Part shown: positions 1 through 7,856 of the stretch, piece by piece
Layout: the number at the start of each line of letters is the position of its first letter
Position numbering within the stretch: position 1 is the first letter of the stretch
NCBI RefSeq assembly: GCF_024385525.1
Contig: NZ_JANFLU010000001.1
Span: forward strand, 186,001 to 250,000
From: Arthrobacter sp. zg-Y238
Lineage (GTDB): Bacteria; Actinomycetota; Actinomycetes; Actinomycetales; Micrococcaceae
DNA length: 64,000 nucleotides
Direction of reading: 5' to 3'
Program-made: the position numbers and the translations under genes
Notes under the pieces: model-generated
Seen by the model: the letters and a program-made list of their open reading frames with translations, nothing else
Told to the model about the DNA's origin: nothing
Databases searched by the model: none

Positions 1-665
1 CCCCCGCCGCGAGTTCGTCAGCCGCCAGCCCGTCCCGCAGCCCCTCACCCTCCAAGACCACGGCGACTGCCACGCCGTCCGAAACCCCCGACGACATCCG
101 CATCGACTCGGCCACGTACGAGGGCCGGCCCGTTGACGAGGTCTACGGCGAACTCATCGCCCTGGGCCTTCAGGTGGAACGGCTTCCCGTTTCGGACGCG
201 AACGTCCCGGAGGGTTCCGTCATTGAGGTCAACCCCTCGGGAACGCTGAGCCGCGGGGACGCCGTGACAATTCTTTACTCCTCGGGCCCGGAAATGGTTT
301 CCGTCCCTGCCCTGGCAGGACAGCAGGAGGCTGCGGCCCGCCAGCGCATCGTCGATGCCGGCCTGGTGCCGGTCAACGGCGGCACCCAGCAGTCCGACGC
401 CGCGCCGGGAACTGTCGTGGGGGTCAATCCCTCCGAAGGCACCTCCGTGGCACGGGGTTCTTCCGTCACCTACTACATTGCAGAAGCAGCCCCTTCAACC
501 CCGGCTCCGGCCCCCGCCCCGACCGCCTCGACTTCTTCCGCTCCTGACGCTGGGAACGAGGGTGCCGAAACCGGTACCGGTACGGGTCTGAATCAGACCG
601 GTACCGGTACGGGTCTGGATCAGACCGGCGGCGCCAGCATGACCGGCCCTACAGGCAGCAGCTAA
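1..665 (+). CDS. Ser/Thr protein kinase C-terminal part with PASTA repeats (5' end outside window)
   Basis: The reading frame is open from base 3 and the N-terminal kinase part lies outside the window. What remains is a Ser/Pro/Thr-rich linker, then two PASTA-like repeats (roughly bases 105-290 and 291-485), then a Pro/Ala/Thr- and Gly/Thr-rich tail. PASTA repeats bind muropeptides or lipid II on the outside of the membrane, so this is the sensor end of a PknA/PknB-type membrane kinase. It ends 6 bases before pknB, which suggests co-transcription. In actinobacteria a second kinase gene commonly precedes pknB. The kinase assignment rests on the PASTA repeats and this context, since no catalytic residues are visible here. 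Confidence 0.8.
   Translation, partial: PAASSSAASPSRSPSPSKTTATATPSETPDDIRIDSATYEGRPVDEVYGELIALGLQVERLPVSDANVPEGSVIEVNPSGTLSRGDAVTILYSSGPEMVSVPALAGQQEAAARQRIVDAGLVPVNGGTQQSDAAPGTVVGVNPSEGTSVARGSSVTYYIAEAAPSTPAPAPAPTASTSSAPDAGNEGAETGTGTGLNQTGTGTGLDQTGGASMTGPTGSS
570..623 (+). repeat. 27-bp in-frame tandem repeat, 2 copies
   Basis: Two adjacent 27-base units (570-596 and 597-623) differ at one base. They encode a repeated Gly/Thr-rich nonapeptide in the C-terminal tail of the truncated PASTA kinase (...TGTGTGLNQ / TGTGTGLDQ). This probably arose by replication slippage in a low-complexity extracellular tail. Confidence 0.85.
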
Positions 666-671
666 GAGACC

Positions 672-2552
672 ATGAGCGCAGAATTCCTTCGAGGGCAGCC
701 CACCCTCAATACCGATAACGTCCTGAACGGGCGCTACGAGGTGGGTGAACTGATCGGACGCGGCGGAATGGCCGACGTCTACCTTGGCCGGGATATTCGA
801 CTGGGCCGGACCGTGGCCATCAAGGTGCTGCGTCCGGATTTGGCCCGTGATCCGCTGTTCCAGTCACGCTTCCGGCGCGAGGCACGGGCAGTGGCGGGGC
901 TAAACCACCCCTCCGTCGTGTCCGTATATGACACCGGAGACCAGGAGTCCGCCTCGCCGCGGGACGACGTGCGGCTGCCCTACATCGTGATGGAATACGT
1001 TCCGGGGCGGACCCTGCGTGACCTGCTTAAGGCAGACGAGCTCACCATCGAGAAGTCGATTGACTATTCCCTCGGGGTCCTCGCTGCCCTTGATTACAGC
1101 CACCGCTCGGGAATCGTCCACCGGGACATCAAGCCGGCCAACGTTATGGTGACCGCCGACGGCGGAGTCAAGGTTATGGATTTCGGCATTGCCCGTGCCA
1201 TGGCGGATTCAGCCGCAACCATGACGCAGACCCAGGCCGTAGTCGGTACCGCCCAGTATCTATCCCCCGAGCAGGCCCGCGGCGAAACCGTGGATGCCCG
1301 CAGTGACCTTTACTCCACCGCATGCCTGCTGTTCGAGCTGCTTACGGGCAGGCCTCCGTTCATCGGTGAAAGCCCCGTCTCCGTGGCCTATCAGCACGTC
1401 CGGGAACAGCCCGTCACGGCCAGCAGCCTGAACCCCGAAGTTCCAGCCGCCCTGGATGACGTCTTGAAACGCGGACTGGCCAAGGACCGCGACCACCGTT
1501 ATCAGACTGCGCGGGAATTCCGGGAAGCCCTGCTTTCGGCGCGCGACGGCGGACCCGTCACCGCTGCAACACAGGCGATCTCCGTGCCAAGGCCGCCGGA
1601 ACCAGCCACGGTTGCCATGGTGCCCGAGGACGAACCCCGCACCCGGGCCATGGCCAAAGTGCTTGCCGGCGGCTCGCTCCTTGCGGACGATGATCATCCC
1701 CGGACGGAAGACCGCCCCGCCCTCGACATCGGATCCACAGGCGACCGTGACCCCCAGCAAAAGGCCCGCCGGCGGGCCTGGATCACCGTCTTCAGTATTC
1801 TGGTGGTCCTGGTGCTCGCCGTCGGCGGATTTGTCGGATGGAACATGGTCAATGCCGAACCCCCCGCTCCTGCTACCGCAGCCGTACCCCAGGTCGAGGG
1901 CAAATCCCAGACCGATGCCATGAACGCCATTATCAGCGCCGGCTTCCAGCCACCCAGGATCAGCGAGGAATACAGCGACAGCGTGGCCGAGGACCTGGCC
2001 ATCCGCACCACTCCGGCGGGCGGCGCAGAGGTAGTCAAGGACGAGAGCATCACGCTCTACATCTCCAAGGGACCTTCCAGCATGACCATCCCGCAGGATC
2101 TGGTGGGAATGACGGAATCGGGCGCCCGCGACGAACTTCGCGGGCTCGGCCTCAGGGGCGGGGCCACGATCGGGGGCAACAGCTCCACCATGGAGTCGGG
2201 ACGCGTCCTCGGCACCGATCCCGCTATCGGCGAGACCGTGCCGGCAGACAGCGAAGTCGACATCGTGGTCTCCACCGGACGGGTAACCGTTCCGAACCTC
2301 GAGGGGATGCCTTGGGAGGAGGCCCAAACCAAACTGCTGGATCCGACACTCCTTCTGACTCCGAAACGGACGGAGGTCGAATCCGATGCAGCACCCGGCA
2401 CGGTCATCGCGCAAAGTGTTCCCGCCGGTACGGACGTGGCCCCGCGCACTACCGTGGTCCTGTCGGTTGCCAAGGCCCCGGCTCCGGAACCGACGCCTGC
2501 TCCGACGCCCTCGCCGTCCAGTACGCCCGCCCTCGCTCCGGGACGGCGCTAG
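672..2552 (+). CDS. pknB: Serine/threonine protein kinase PknB with three PASTA repeats
   Basis: 626-aa transmembrane Hanks-type kinase. Visible kinase motifs are the glycine loop GRGGMADVY (about 29-37), Lys51 in AIKVL, HRDIKPAN (150-157), DFG (170-172) and SPE (198-200), so it looks catalytically intact. A single membrane helix lies at about 370-390. Three PASTA repeats follow (about 405-470, 471-537, 538-603), then a short Pro/Thr tail. PknB senses peptidoglycan fragments or lipid II and phosphorylates division and wall-synthesis proteins. The start ATG lies 6 bases after the preceding kinase gene. Its TAG stop overlaps the stop codon of the convergent gene at 2549. Confidence 0.96.
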   Translation: MSAEFLRGQPTLNTDNVLNGRYEVGELIGRGGMADVYLGRDIRLGRTVAIKVLRPDLARDPLFQSRFRREARAVAGLNHPSVVSVYDTGDQESASPRDDVRLPYIVMEYVPGRTLRDLLKADELTIEKSIDYSLGVLAALDYSHRSGIVHRDIKPANVMVTADGGVKVMDFGIARAMADSAATMTQTQAVVGTAQYLSPEQARGETVDARSDLYSTACLLFELLTGRPPFIGESPVSVAYQHVREQPVTASSLNPEVPAALDDVLKRGLAKDRDHRYQTAREFREALLSARDGGPVTAATQAISVPRPPEPATVAMVPEDEPRTRAMAKVLAGGSLLADDDHPRTEDRPALDIGSTGDRDPQQKARRRAWITVFSILVVLVLAVGGFVGWNMVNAEPPAPATAAVPQVEGKSQTDAMNAIISAGFQPPRISEEYSDSVAEDLAIRTTPAGGAEVVKDESITLYISKGPSSMTIPQDLVGMTESGARDELRGLGLRGGATIGGNSSTMESGRVLGTDPAIGETVPADSEVDIVVSTGRVTVPNLEGMPWEEAQTKLLDPTLLLTPKRTEVESDAAPGTVIAQSVPAGTDVAPRTTVVLSVAKAPAPEPTPAPTPSPSSTPALAPGRR

Positions 2553-3223
2553 GCGCGGGCGGGAGTCTTCGGCCCGGCCTGCGCTGCGCTGGAGATGAGC
2601 GGGCTCAGCGTGGCCGCGTGGGCCGCCGCTCCTGCCAGTCCGACTGACTCCAGCCAGTTGCCCAGCATTTGGTAGCCGCCCTCGGTGAGGACGGACTCGG
2701 GGTGGAACTGCACGCCGGACAGCGGTGCTGCCGCGTGCCGCAGGCCCATGATGATTCCGCTGGCTGTTCGCGCCGTAACCCGCAGCTCGGCGGGAATGCT
2801 ATCGGTGACAGCCGCCAGCGAGTGGTAGCGGGTAGCGGTAAGCGGGCTGGCCAGTCCCGCAAAAACATCCTCACCGCCGTGTTCCACGAGCGAGGTCTTC
2901 CCGTGCATCAGTTCAGGCGCGTGCGTCACCGTGCCGCCGTAGGCTTCCGCCAGCGCCTGATGGCCCAGGCAGATGCCCAGCATCGGCGTTGCGGTAGCGC
3001 CGCACCAGCGGATCAGGTCTACCGACACACCCGCCTCACCCGGTGTGCCCGGACCGGGGGAAACCAGCACCCCGTTGTGGCGGGCAGCCAGCTCCATCGC
3101 CGACTCGACACTCAGGTCATCATTGCGGATCACCGTGGTTTCCGCCCCGAGTTCCTGCAGGTAGCCCACCAGCGTATATACAAAGCTGTCATAGTTGTCG
3201 ACCACCAGGATCCGGGTGCTCAT
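2549..3223 (-). CDS. pabA: Aminodeoxychorismate/anthranilate synthase glutamine amidotransferase subunit
   Basis: 224-aa class I glutamine amidotransferase that supplies ammonia from glutamine to a chorismate-using partner for folate (PabA) or tryptophan (TrpG) synthesis. Visible motifs are VVDNYDSFVY at the N-terminus, SPGPGTP (55-61), the nucleophile Cys85 in GICLGHQ, and His174/Glu176 in QFHPES. An in-frame ATG exists 6 codons upstream (3241), but the ATG at 3223 matches family N-termini. Near pknB in actinobacteria this gene is usually called trpG/pabA. No pabB or trpE is nearby, so the pathway cannot be fixed from the window. Confidence 0.92.
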   Translation of the reverse strand: MSTRILVVDNYDSFVYTLVGYLQELGAETTVIRNDDLSVESAMELAARHNGVLVSPGPGTPGEAGVSVDLIRWCGATATPMLGICLGHQALAEAYGGTVTHAPELMHGKTSLVEHGGEDVFAGLASPLTATRYHSLAAVTDSIPAELRVTARTASGIIMGLRHAAAPLSGVQFHPESVLTEGGYQMLGNWLESVGLAGAAAHAATLSPLISSAAQAGPKTPARA

Positions 3224-3227
3224 GGTG

Positions 3228-3398
3228 CTAGGAACCGCCAATCGTTGAATCCGTCAATGAAGGAAGAAGACTGCTCTCGGCAAGCCAGGGGAAGACATAC
3301 TCCATCAGGGCCAAGATGGCCGCGGCTATCAGCACCGCGGAGAGCAGGATCCGGAACCACAGCGGTCCGGGAAGGTGCCGAAACAACCATCCGTACAT
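3228..3398 (-). CDS. Small single-pass membrane protein between sortase and pabA
   Basis: 56 aa (MYGWLFRHLPG...) with one strongly hydrophobic segment at about residues 13-35 and a short acidic/Ser-rich tail. It starts one base before the sortase reading frame ends, and pabA begins 5 bases downstream, so the three genes look translationally linked. A small membrane protein in this position is common in actinobacterial pknB-crgA regions. No catalytic motif is visible and the function is unknown; a role with the sortase or envelope machinery is only suggested by position. Confidence 0.75.
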   Translation of the reverse strand: MYGWLFRHLPGPLWFRILLSAVLIAAAILALMEYVFPWLAESSLLPSLTDSTIGGS

Positions 3399-3399
3399 T

Positions 3400-4194
3400 T
3401 TAGCGACCTCCGGAGGCATTGGCGGCAACGACGTCTGCAATTGCCGGCGGGGGGCCCGCGGACAGAGGCTGCCACGAGTCCAGCAGGGCGTACGCAATAA
3501 TGCGTTCCTCGGAGCCGAAGCGCGGGTTGCAGCTGGTGAGGGTCAGGAAGCGTTCGCTCGGGACAGCTGCCGGATCCGTGGGGACAGCGGCAATCACATC
3601 GACCCGGTCGGGCAGCACTATCTGGGTATTGCGGTAGACGTAGTCGTAGTAACCGTCCGCGGTCTGAACGTAGATGTGGTCTCCGGGCACGAGGGTGTGG
3701 ATAGGATCCAAGGCCTTGCCGTGGGTCTGCCGGTGGCCGGCCACGGCGAAGTTGCCAACGCCTCCGGGCATCGCGGTAGCGGGATAGTGTCCCAGCCCCA
3801 GGCGATCCAGCACGGCCGTTCCGACGCCGCTGGTCACGGGCGCGGCATAATCCGCCCCGAACCGGGGAACATACACGACGGCGAATGTCTCGCCTTCCTT
3901 ACTCAGAGGGTCCAGCACCACCGGATCTCCGTAGTCCTGGGACGAGGAAGCCGGTGGTGCTGCGGGGAGGTCGAAGTCCTCAAACAACCCGTCAATGGCC
4001 TCCTGCTGGGCCCGGTTGGAGTCAATGTTGGTCCACCAGAGCTGCCAGGCGACAAACAGTGCCAGAACAACTCCGAGCGTTATCAGGAGCTCTCCGGCTA
4101 TCTGGACCAGCATCCGCCCCTTTCCTCCTGGACGGCGCGTGGAAGCACGACGCCGGCGTCGGTGCTGCATGGTGGTGACGGGTGGCTCGGCCAA
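3400..4194 (-). CDS. srtE: Class E sortase (LPXTG/LAXTG-type transpeptidase)
   Basis: 264 aa. A basic N-terminus is followed by a membrane anchor (about 32-54) and a sortase domain with catalytic His154 in AGHRQTHG, Cys222 in TLTSCNPRFG and Arg231. Class E sortases, common in high-GC Gram-positives, attach LAXTG-bearing surface proteins to peptidoglycan. The start is TTG at 4194, supported by AAAGGAG 4-5 bases upstream; an ATG 8 codons inside (4170) is the alternative. No sorting-signal substrate is encoded nearby, so this is probably a housekeeping enzyme acting on distant substrates. It is divergent from crgA. Confidence 0.9.
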   Translation of the reverse strand: MAEPPVTTMQHRRRRRASTRRPGGKGRMLVQIAGELLITLGVVLALFVAWQLWWTNIDSNRAQQEAIDGLFEDFDLPAAPPASSSQDYGDPVVLDPLSKEGETFAVVYVPRFGADYAAPVTSGVGTAVLDRLGLGHYPATAMPGGVGNFAVAGHRQTHGKALDPIHTLVPGDHIYVQTADGYYDYVYRNTQIVLPDRVDVIAAVPTDPAAVPSERFLTLTSCNPRFGSEERIIAYALLDSWQPLSAGPPPAIADVVAANASGGR

Positions 4195-4398
4195 CGCTCT
4201 CCTTTTGGCGGGGACCGGTATTTCACGGCCTTAGGGAACCCGGGACAGCTTGGCCCCGGAATTCGCTAGGATAATCAGAATAGGGATGACCCTAACAGGT
4301 CTGCGCGTTGAAGGAGACTTCTCCGGCGGGACCGTGGTTGTCCCAGCCCATGACCACAACCACCGGCGTCTGCAGAGCCGGTTCCGCTAGGAGGATCC

Positions 4399-4650
4399 GT
4401 GCCTGAGTCCAAATCCCGCAAGAAGCCTTCCCGCCCCGCAGCCCCAACACAGACTGCGTCGGTGCCCAAGGAAAACCCCGTTTGGTACAAGCCTGTCATG
4501 TTCGGCCTGATGATCCTCGGCCTGCTGTGGATCATCACGTACTACATCACCCAGGGGGAGTACCCGGTACCGGCTTTCGGTGACAGCAACATCCTGGTGG
4601 GCTTCGGCCTCGCGATTGTGGGCTTCCTGATGACGACGCGCTGGCGCTGA
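4399..4650 (+). CDS. crgA: Cell division protein CrgA
   Basis: 83 aa with the typical CrgA layout: a basic, Pro/Ala-rich cytoplasmic N-terminus, then two membrane helices (about 31-51 and 63-80) joined by a short loop with YPVPAFGDSN, ending in TRWR. CrgA is a division-site scaffold that interacts with FtsZ, FtsQ and PBPs in actinobacteria. The start is GTG, preceded by a strong AGGAGG about 4-5 bases upstream. A promoter-like GACAGC-17-TAGGAT(AAT) lies at 4244-4275. An intrinsic terminator follows at 4671. Confidence 0.93.
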   Translation: MPESKSRKKPSRPAAPTQTASVPKENPVWYKPVMFGLMILGLLWIITYYITQGEYPVPAFGDSNILVGFGLAIVGFLMTTRWR

Positions 4651-4670
4651 CGCTCCGGCCTCGTGCCCTA

Positions 4671-4710
4671 GGCTTCCCGGTGCCGTATTCGGCACCGGGA
4701 AGCCTTTTTG
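4671..4710 (+). terminator. Intrinsic terminator of crgA
   Basis: A perfect 15-bp stem (4671-4685 with 4690-4704) with a TATT loop is followed directly by a run of five T and a second TTT. It lies 20 bases after the crgA stop. Confidence 0.92.
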
Positions 4711-4737
4711 TTTGCCCGGACGACCGCTATCCCCGGT

Positions 4738-4975
4738 TTTCCACGTTGTTCACAGGTTGTGCACGGAGTTATCCACAGGTGTGGGAAACTCTGTGGGTTA
4801 CTTCGTCAACTTCCTTGCAAACAAAGGGAAGGAGGTTATCCACACCTGTGGAATTACATGTGTGTAACTCCCCGCAGCCTATGGATAACCCTGTGGATCG
4901 GCCGTAGGACTCGGAAATTACATGCATGTAGGTTATTAACACTGTGGGTATCCCTGTGGATAACTTTTGGATGTC
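4738..4975. other. Extra DnaA-box cluster in crgA-rhomboid intergenic region
   Basis: This gene-free stretch carries three perfect TTATCCACA 9-mers (4769-4777 and 4836-4844 on the plus strand, 4955-4963 on the minus strand) and TTGTTCACA at 4746-4754. Weaker matches lie at 4757, 4792, 4880, 4892 and 4943. The same 9-mers make up the oriC clusters at 18364-18548 and 20081-20317. No convincing coding frame is present between 4710 and 5050. DnaA binding is inferred from sequence; a titration site, a DnaA-reactivating site or relic origin DNA are all possible. Confidence 0.6.
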
Positions 4976-5049
4976 CGGAGCGCCCTTGCGCCTTCATCCC
5001 GGCACGCAGGGCCTGAGGGGCAGATCCATGGGAGACTTCCCCGACGTTA

Positions 5050-5085
5050 AAAGGCTGTGCCCGCCGTCAGTGACGGCGGGCACAC
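5050..5085 (-). terminator. Terminator downstream of rhomboid gene
   Basis: Inverted repeat of 14 bp per arm (5056-5069 and 5071-5084) around a single base. Read on the minus strand it is followed by GCCTTTTAA. It sits 25 bases after the rhomboid stop codon. Confidence 0.75.
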
Positions 5086-5109
5086 AAAAAGACGGCAATA
5101 TTGCGCGGG

Positions 5110-5970
5110 TTACCCGGGGATAATCTGCACCGGAGACTGCCAGAGCACAGCTGCCACCACAAGCACCAGCACTATCCCGGCCAGACCGGCGAACTGGATG
5201 GCCGTGCGCCGCTTTCCACGGGGCGTGTACGCCAGAACGGCGGCACAGGCTGCACCGGTGACCAGGCCGCCCACATGGGCCTGCCAGGCGATCCCGGGGA
5301 CCACGAACCCAAGGACGAGGTTGACTGCCAGCAGGATCAGCAGCGAACGCAGCTCCCCCCGCCGCTGCCGGATCACCACGAACAGGGCACCGAAGAGTCC
5401 GAACACGGCACCGGAGGCGCCCACCACGGCAACCGCGGGATCCGCCAGGTACATCACGCCCACAGACCCGCCCAAGGCCGAGATCAGGTACAGCAGGGCG
5501 AACCGGACGCGGCCGAACAAGGGTTCCAGGCTGCGGCCCAGGAACCAGAGGGCGTAGAGGTTAAAGGCAATGTGGATGGGACTGCCCTGTGAATGCAGGA
5601 ATGCTGCGGTCAGCAGGCGCCACGGCTGATAATCCGTCAGTACAGGTGCGTAGAAGAAAGTCCGCGTGAATTCCGGCTGCAGCAGCTGCAGCACGTAGGC
5701 CACGGCACACACCGCCATGATGGTGATGGTCACCACCGGTTTTCCATCCGGGGCAACTCGCCCTCCGAAGGGAGTCCGGTATGTCGGCTGCGTCTTGCGC
5801 TGCTCGTTGAAGCAGTCCACGCACTGGACGCCTACTGCAGCGTTCTGCTGGCACTCGGGGCAGGCAGGGCGCCCGCAGCGCTGGCAGCGGATGTAGCTGA
5901 CCCGGTCCGGATGGCGGGGACACACGGGCACCTGAGAAGCCGGCACCTCGGCCGGCACACCATATGACAT
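5110..5970 (-). CDS. Rhomboid-family intramembrane serine protease with N-terminal zinc-ribbon-like domain
   Basis: 286 aa. An N-terminal Cys/His module (Cys17, His20, Cys29, Cys32, Cys37, Cys40, Cys50, Cys53) resembles a B-box type zinc finger. A six-helix rhomboid core follows, with catalytic Ser186 in GASGAVFG and His232 in AHVGG, and the conserved HIAFNLYALW segment (about 133-142). Rhomboids cleave transmembrane helices within the lipid bilayer; the substrate is unknown. It has its own terminator at 5050 and lies after the ppiA terminator, so it is probably transcribed on its own. Confidence 0.93.
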   Translation of the reverse strand: MSYGVPAEVPASQVPVCPRHPDRVSYIRCQRCGRPACPECQQNAAVGVQCVDCFNEQRKTQPTYRTPFGGRVAPDGKPVVTITIMAVCAVAYVLQLLQPEFTRTFFYAPVLTDYQPWRLLTAAFLHSQGSPIHIAFNLYALWFLGRSLEPLFGRVRFALLYLISALGGSVGVMYLADPAVAVVGASGAVFGLFGALFVVIRQRRGELRSLLILLAVNLVLGFVVPGIAWQAHVGGLVTGAACAAVLAYTPRGKRRTAIQFAGLAGIVLVLVVAAVLWQSPVQIIPG

Positions 5971-5989
5971 TGCTGGGACTCCCGGATTG

Positions 5990-6022
5990 ACGAAAAGCCC
6001 CGGCCGGAGACTCCGGCCGGGG
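5990..6022 (-). terminator. Terminator downstream of ppiA
   Basis: A 12-bp GC-rich stem (GCCCCGGCCGGA / TCCGGCCGGGGC) with a 3-base loop is followed by TTTTC on the minus strand, just after the ppiA stop. Confidence 0.85.
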
Positions 6023-6036
6023 CACCTCCGAACAGA

Positions 6037-6579
6037 TTAGAGCTGTTCGACGGTAATGCTGTTGATAACCACGTCTTCGGCCGGCTTGTCGCGTCCGTCG
6101 GTGGAAACCGCGTTGAGCTGGTCCACCAGTGCACGCGACTCGTCGTCGGCAACCTCACCGAAGATGGTGTGCTTGCCCTGCAGCCACGTGGTGGGCACGG
6201 AGGTGATGAAGAACTGCGAGCCGTTGGTACCCCGGCCCATCTGGACACCCGCGTTGGCCATGGCCAGCTTGTACGGGGCGGAGAAGTCGAGATCGGGGTT
6301 GATCTCGTCGTCGAACTGGTAGCCCGGTCCGCCGGTGCCGCGGCCCAGGGGGTCGCCGCCCTGGATCATGAAGTCCTTGATGATGCGGTGGAAGATCGTT
6401 CCGTCGTAGAGCGGACGGGTGGTCTTCTCACCCGTTGCCGGATCGGTCCACTCGATTTCGCCGGTGGCCAGGCCCACGAAGTTCTTGACCGTCTTGGGGG
6501 CGTGATTTCCGAACAGGTTGACACGGATGTCACCCATGGAAGTGTGGATGGTTGCTTTTGCTGTAGGAATAGCAGTCAT
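6037..6579 (-). CDS. ppiA: Peptidyl-prolyl cis-trans isomerase, cyclophilin type
   Basis: 180 aa, cytoplasmic (no signal peptide). It has the cyclophilin core: NHAPKTVKNFVGLA, FHRIIKDFMIQGGDP (with catalytic Arg), GTNGSQFFIT and the GKHTIFGEV segment. It catalyses prolyl bond isomerisation in protein folding. The ATG at 6579 gives the usual short N-terminus before the first strand (ATIHTSMGDIRV). A longer open frame upstream contains no conserved sequence and was rejected. A cyclophilin near the gyrA/tRNA region is common in actinobacteria. Confidence 0.94.
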   Translation of the reverse strand: MTAIPTAKATIHTSMGDIRVNLFGNHAPKTVKNFVGLATGEIEWTDPATGEKTTRPLYDGTIFHRIIKDFMIQGGDPLGRGTGGPGYQFDDEINPDLDFSAPYKLAMANAGVQMGRGTNGSQFFITSVPTTWLQGKHTIFGEVADDESRALVDQLNAVSTDGRDKPAEDVVINSITVEQL

Positions 6580-6731
6580 AAGGACATTGTTCCACGGCGC
6601 TTCTACGCGTGGGCGGAATCTGCCGTGTTCAGCGCACAGTGAAAACCGCGCCCTGTCAGGGCCCTTGATAGCAGAGACCCGCAGGAACACGTAGGCTAAG
6701 GCTGAAACGACAACTATCCCGGGAGGTAGTT

Positions 6732-7739
6732 TTGAAGAAGGACCGCATGACCCATGATCTCGAAGCCAATGTTGCAGCAGGCATCGTGACTGCCCGCGAG
6801 TGGGCAACACCCAAGGTCGACGCAGCCAAGGGCTGGGCCGTTCCGCGGATTGAAAAGGGGATCGAGACCGCATCTCCGAAGATCCAGGACGGCATCAAGC
6901 GCGCTGCTGATGAAATCGCCCAGGGCGTAGCCACCGTCACGCCCCGCATCCAGGGCGGGCTCGAGAAGGTTGGGCCGCGCATCAGCCACGCAGTGGATGA
7001 AGCCGCTCCGCGCATTCAGAACACCCTGGACCGTGCTACCCCGGCACTGAACACGGCCAAGGACCGGGTTGTCGATGATTACATTCCCGCCCTGTCCACG
7101 CGCATCGGGGTTGCCGCAGACAGCGTTTCGCGCAGCCTGACCGCTGCCAACGTACCCGTGCAGACGGCCGTTGCGAAGGTTACGGGAAACAAGAAGGCAC
7201 TGAAGCGGGCACAGAAGGCGGCCGCGCAGGCTGCCAAGGAAGCCCGCAAGAACCAGAAGAGCGGCGGCAAGGGCTGGCTGGTCTTCGGCATCATTGCAGC
7301 GGCAGTAACGGCCGGAGTGGCCGCCTGGCGCGCTTCCCGTCCGGTCGAGGATCCGTGGAAGACACCGGCTCCCAAGCCTGCCGCCGGCACCGGCGCAGCG
7401 CCCAAGCCGGCAACCACCACCCCGGCAACGGCTCCTGCCAGCACCGGTGCTTCCTCGGCCGCTGCGGCCAAGCCGGCAGAGGCCACCACGCCCATTGTCG
7501 AGGTGCCCAAGCCGACGCCGGCGGCTAAGCCTGCCGCAAAGACCACGGACGCCGCTGCGCCCGCACCGTCTGATACCGCGGAGACCGTTGCCAGCATCAA
7601 GGAAGCGGCCGAGCGCGCTGCTGCCCGGTCCGGCGAGAAGGCCTCCGAGGCCGGCAAGCACACCAAGGAAACCACCGGCGACGCCAAGGATGCTGCAAAG
7701 CCCTCCGGCGCCCATTCGGAGAACAACACCGGCAAGTAG
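6732..7739 (+). CDS. Single-pass membrane protein with apolipoprotein-like helical N-terminus and Ala/Pro/Lys-rich tail
   Basis: 335 aa. The N-terminal half has loose repeats of the pattern KVDAAKGWAVPRIEKGI / PRIQGGLEKVGPRI, predicted to be amphipathic helix. It is followed by a basic AAAQAAKEARKNQK stretch, a membrane helix (about 180-200), and a long Ala/Pro/Lys/Thr-rich region resembling a cell-wall-spanning segment. The function is unknown. GGAGG lies 5 bases before the TTG at 6732, but the ATG at 6747 has its own AAGGA, so the start is uncertain by five codons. A strong bidirectional terminator follows at 7791. Confidence 0.8.
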   Translation: MKKDRMTHDLEANVAAGIVTAREWATPKVDAAKGWAVPRIEKGIETASPKIQDGIKRAADEIAQGVATVTPRIQGGLEKVGPRISHAVDEAAPRIQNTLDRATPALNTAKDRVVDDYIPALSTRIGVAADSVSRSLTAANVPVQTAVAKVTGNKKALKRAQKAAAQAAKEARKNQKSGGKGWLVFGIIAAAVTAGVAAWRASRPVEDPWKTPAPKPAAGTGAAPKPATTTPATAPASTGASSAAAAKPAEATTPIVEVPKPTPAAKPAAKTTDAAAPAPSDTAETVASIKEAAERAAARSGEKASEAGKHTKETTGDAKDAAKPSGAHSENNTGK

Positions 7740-7790
7740 CAGAACCGGTTCGGGCATCGGCTAGGGCCGGACCGGACAAGTACTGAAGAA

Positions 7791-7825
7791 GGAGGGCTCC
7801 GCCTATGGCGGAGCCCTCCTTCTCT
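7791..7825. terminator. Bidirectional terminator between convergent genes
   Basis: A perfect 13-bp stem (7791-7803 with 7807-7819) with a TAT loop is flanked by AAGAA on the left and TTCTCT on the right. It lies between the plus-strand gene ending at 7739 and the minus-strand transporter ending at 7857. Confidence 0.85.
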
Positions 7826-7856
7826 GCTTTGGCAGACTCTGCTTTGAAACCCCTGC

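Noticed and set aside
1260-2414. 384-codon frame on the minus strand
   Set aside because: It lies antisense to pknB, which has intact kinase and PASTA motifs; no domain is seen in the antisense translation.
4708-5016. Open frame of about 100 codons after crgA
   Set aside because: It starts in the crgA terminator and its translation is made of repeated DnaA-box codons; the DnaA-box reading explains the sequence better.
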